Shown here: positions 63,677 to 64,000 of the stretch, one piece after another
How the letters are laid out: every line of letters starts with the position of its first letter
Position numbering within the stretch: position 1 is the first letter of the stretch
DNA from: G963704535 sp963704535
GTDB lineage: Bacteria; Chloroflexota; Chloroflexia; Chloroflexales; Roseiflexaceae
DNA length: 64,000 nucleotides
Reading direction: 5' to 3'
NCBI GenBank assembly: GCA_963704535.1
Contig: OY969916.1
Location: forward strand, 10,044,001 to 10,108,000
Made by a program: the position numbers and the translations under genes
The notes under the pieces: model-generated
Databases searched by the model: none
Told to the model about the DNA's origin: nothing
What the model saw: only the letters and a program-made list of their open reading frames with translations

Positions 63677-64000
63677 GTGACTCTGCTTCTACTCATACGC
63701 CACGGCACGAACGACTGGGTTCATGGCCGGCTGGCGGGATGGACGCCAGGTGTCCACTTGAATGATGAGGGCCGCCGCCAGGCGGCGGCGCTGGCGGCCC
63801 GGCTGGGGCCGCTGCCGATCGACGCGATCTACGCTAGCCCACTGGAGCGCACGATCGAGACGGCCCAGGCAATCGCCGGGCCGCGCGGCTTGCCGCTGCG
63901 GATCGTCGAGGGGCTGGGCGAGGTGAAATACGGCGACTGGCAAGGCGCCGAGCTGAAGGAGCTGTACAAGCACGAGTTGTGGCCGGGCGTGCAGTTCTAC
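63677..64000 (+). CDS. Histidine phosphatase (phosphoglycerate-mutase-like), cut by right edge
   Basis: Starts with GTG at 63677 after AAGGA. LLLLIRHGTNDWVHGRLAGWTPG carries the RHG motif with the phospho-accepting His, followed by LNDEGRRQAAALAARLGPL and IYASPLERTIETAQAIAGPRG (second Arg and Glu region). It is a cobC/phosphoglycerate-mutase-like phosphatase; the C-terminal half with the last catalytic His lies beyond 64000. Many short forms of this type act as MSMEG_4193-like phosphatases in this group; the substrate cannot be told. The frame is open to the edge of the window. Confidence 0.88.
   Translation, partial: MTLLLLIRHGTNDWVHGRLAGWTPGVHLNDEGRRQAAALAARLGPLPIDAIYASPLERTIETAQAIAGPRGLPLRIVEGLGEVKYGDWQGAELKELYKHELWPGVQFY

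Overview
The window looks like chromosomal DNA of a high-GC bacterium of the phylum Chloroflexota, probably class Chloroflexia (inference). The signs are several giant secreted beta-propeller proteins that end in a (F/W)LPL motif plus a C-terminal PPC-like domain, two Agl23-type GT-C membrane proteins, a CHAT protease with an effector-associated domain, TPM-domain and PASTA-less Ser/Thr kinase proteins with Pro/Thr linkers, and intergenic DNA packed with short repeats. Housekeeping anchors are trpB, dnaG-rpoD, dgt, one tRNA-Met, ccmA and ccmB.

Layout. 1-2 kb: debris of an accessory region (integrase C-terminus, DUF998 membrane protein, a toxin-first RelE/Phd pair with a frameshifted toxin, tail of a probable Eco57I-type methylase). 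2-4.2 kb: MerR regulator and MFS efflux pump with a 19-bp-spacer MerR promoter. 4.2-6.3 kb: an unusual minus-strand cassette of RusA-like nuclease, PD-(D/E)XK-like plus HEPN-like protein, and nucleotidyltransferase. 6.8-9.8 kb: stand-alone acyl carrier protein with FkbH-like protein, then trpB. 10-12.6 kb: membrane Ser/Thr kinase with zinc ribbon and SH3 domain. 12.9-24 kb: three giant secreted repeat proteins, followed by a TPM-domain coiled-coil protein to 27.2 kb. 27-37 kb: small regulators, a sulfite-oxidase-like molybdoenzyme, tRNA-Met, a catalytically degenerate M20 peptidase homologue, class II aldolase, acyltransferase, glycosyltransferase, Uma2, Xre and DinB. 37-42 kb: ccmA and ccmB separated by three opposite-strand genes. 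42-49.7 kb: two tandem Agl23-like proteins, a Crp/Fnr regulator and DUF3054. 49.7-57.3 kb: metallophosphoesterase, GlsB-like protein, LCP protein, CHAT-EAD protein, GH5-like protein and a DnaJ/TPR/LamG-like protein. 57.3-64 kb: dnaG-rpoD operon, broken Rpn nuclease, dgt, a membrane protein and the start of a histidine phosphatase.

The most striking signals outside genes are repeats: six loci of degenerate tandem heptamers, each with a different 7-bp unit and usually with an inverted partner; about a dozen copies of a GC-rich hairpin element with GAGGCTGTCTGAAAAG-like ends that sits just after stop codons and in two cases enters coding sequence; and two copies of a long near-perfect palindrome. 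Several genes (relE-like, second LVIVD protein, CHAT, DnaJ fusion, dgt twice) carry single-base frameshifts, all at short homopolymer runs, so sequencing error must be considered before calling them pseudogenes.
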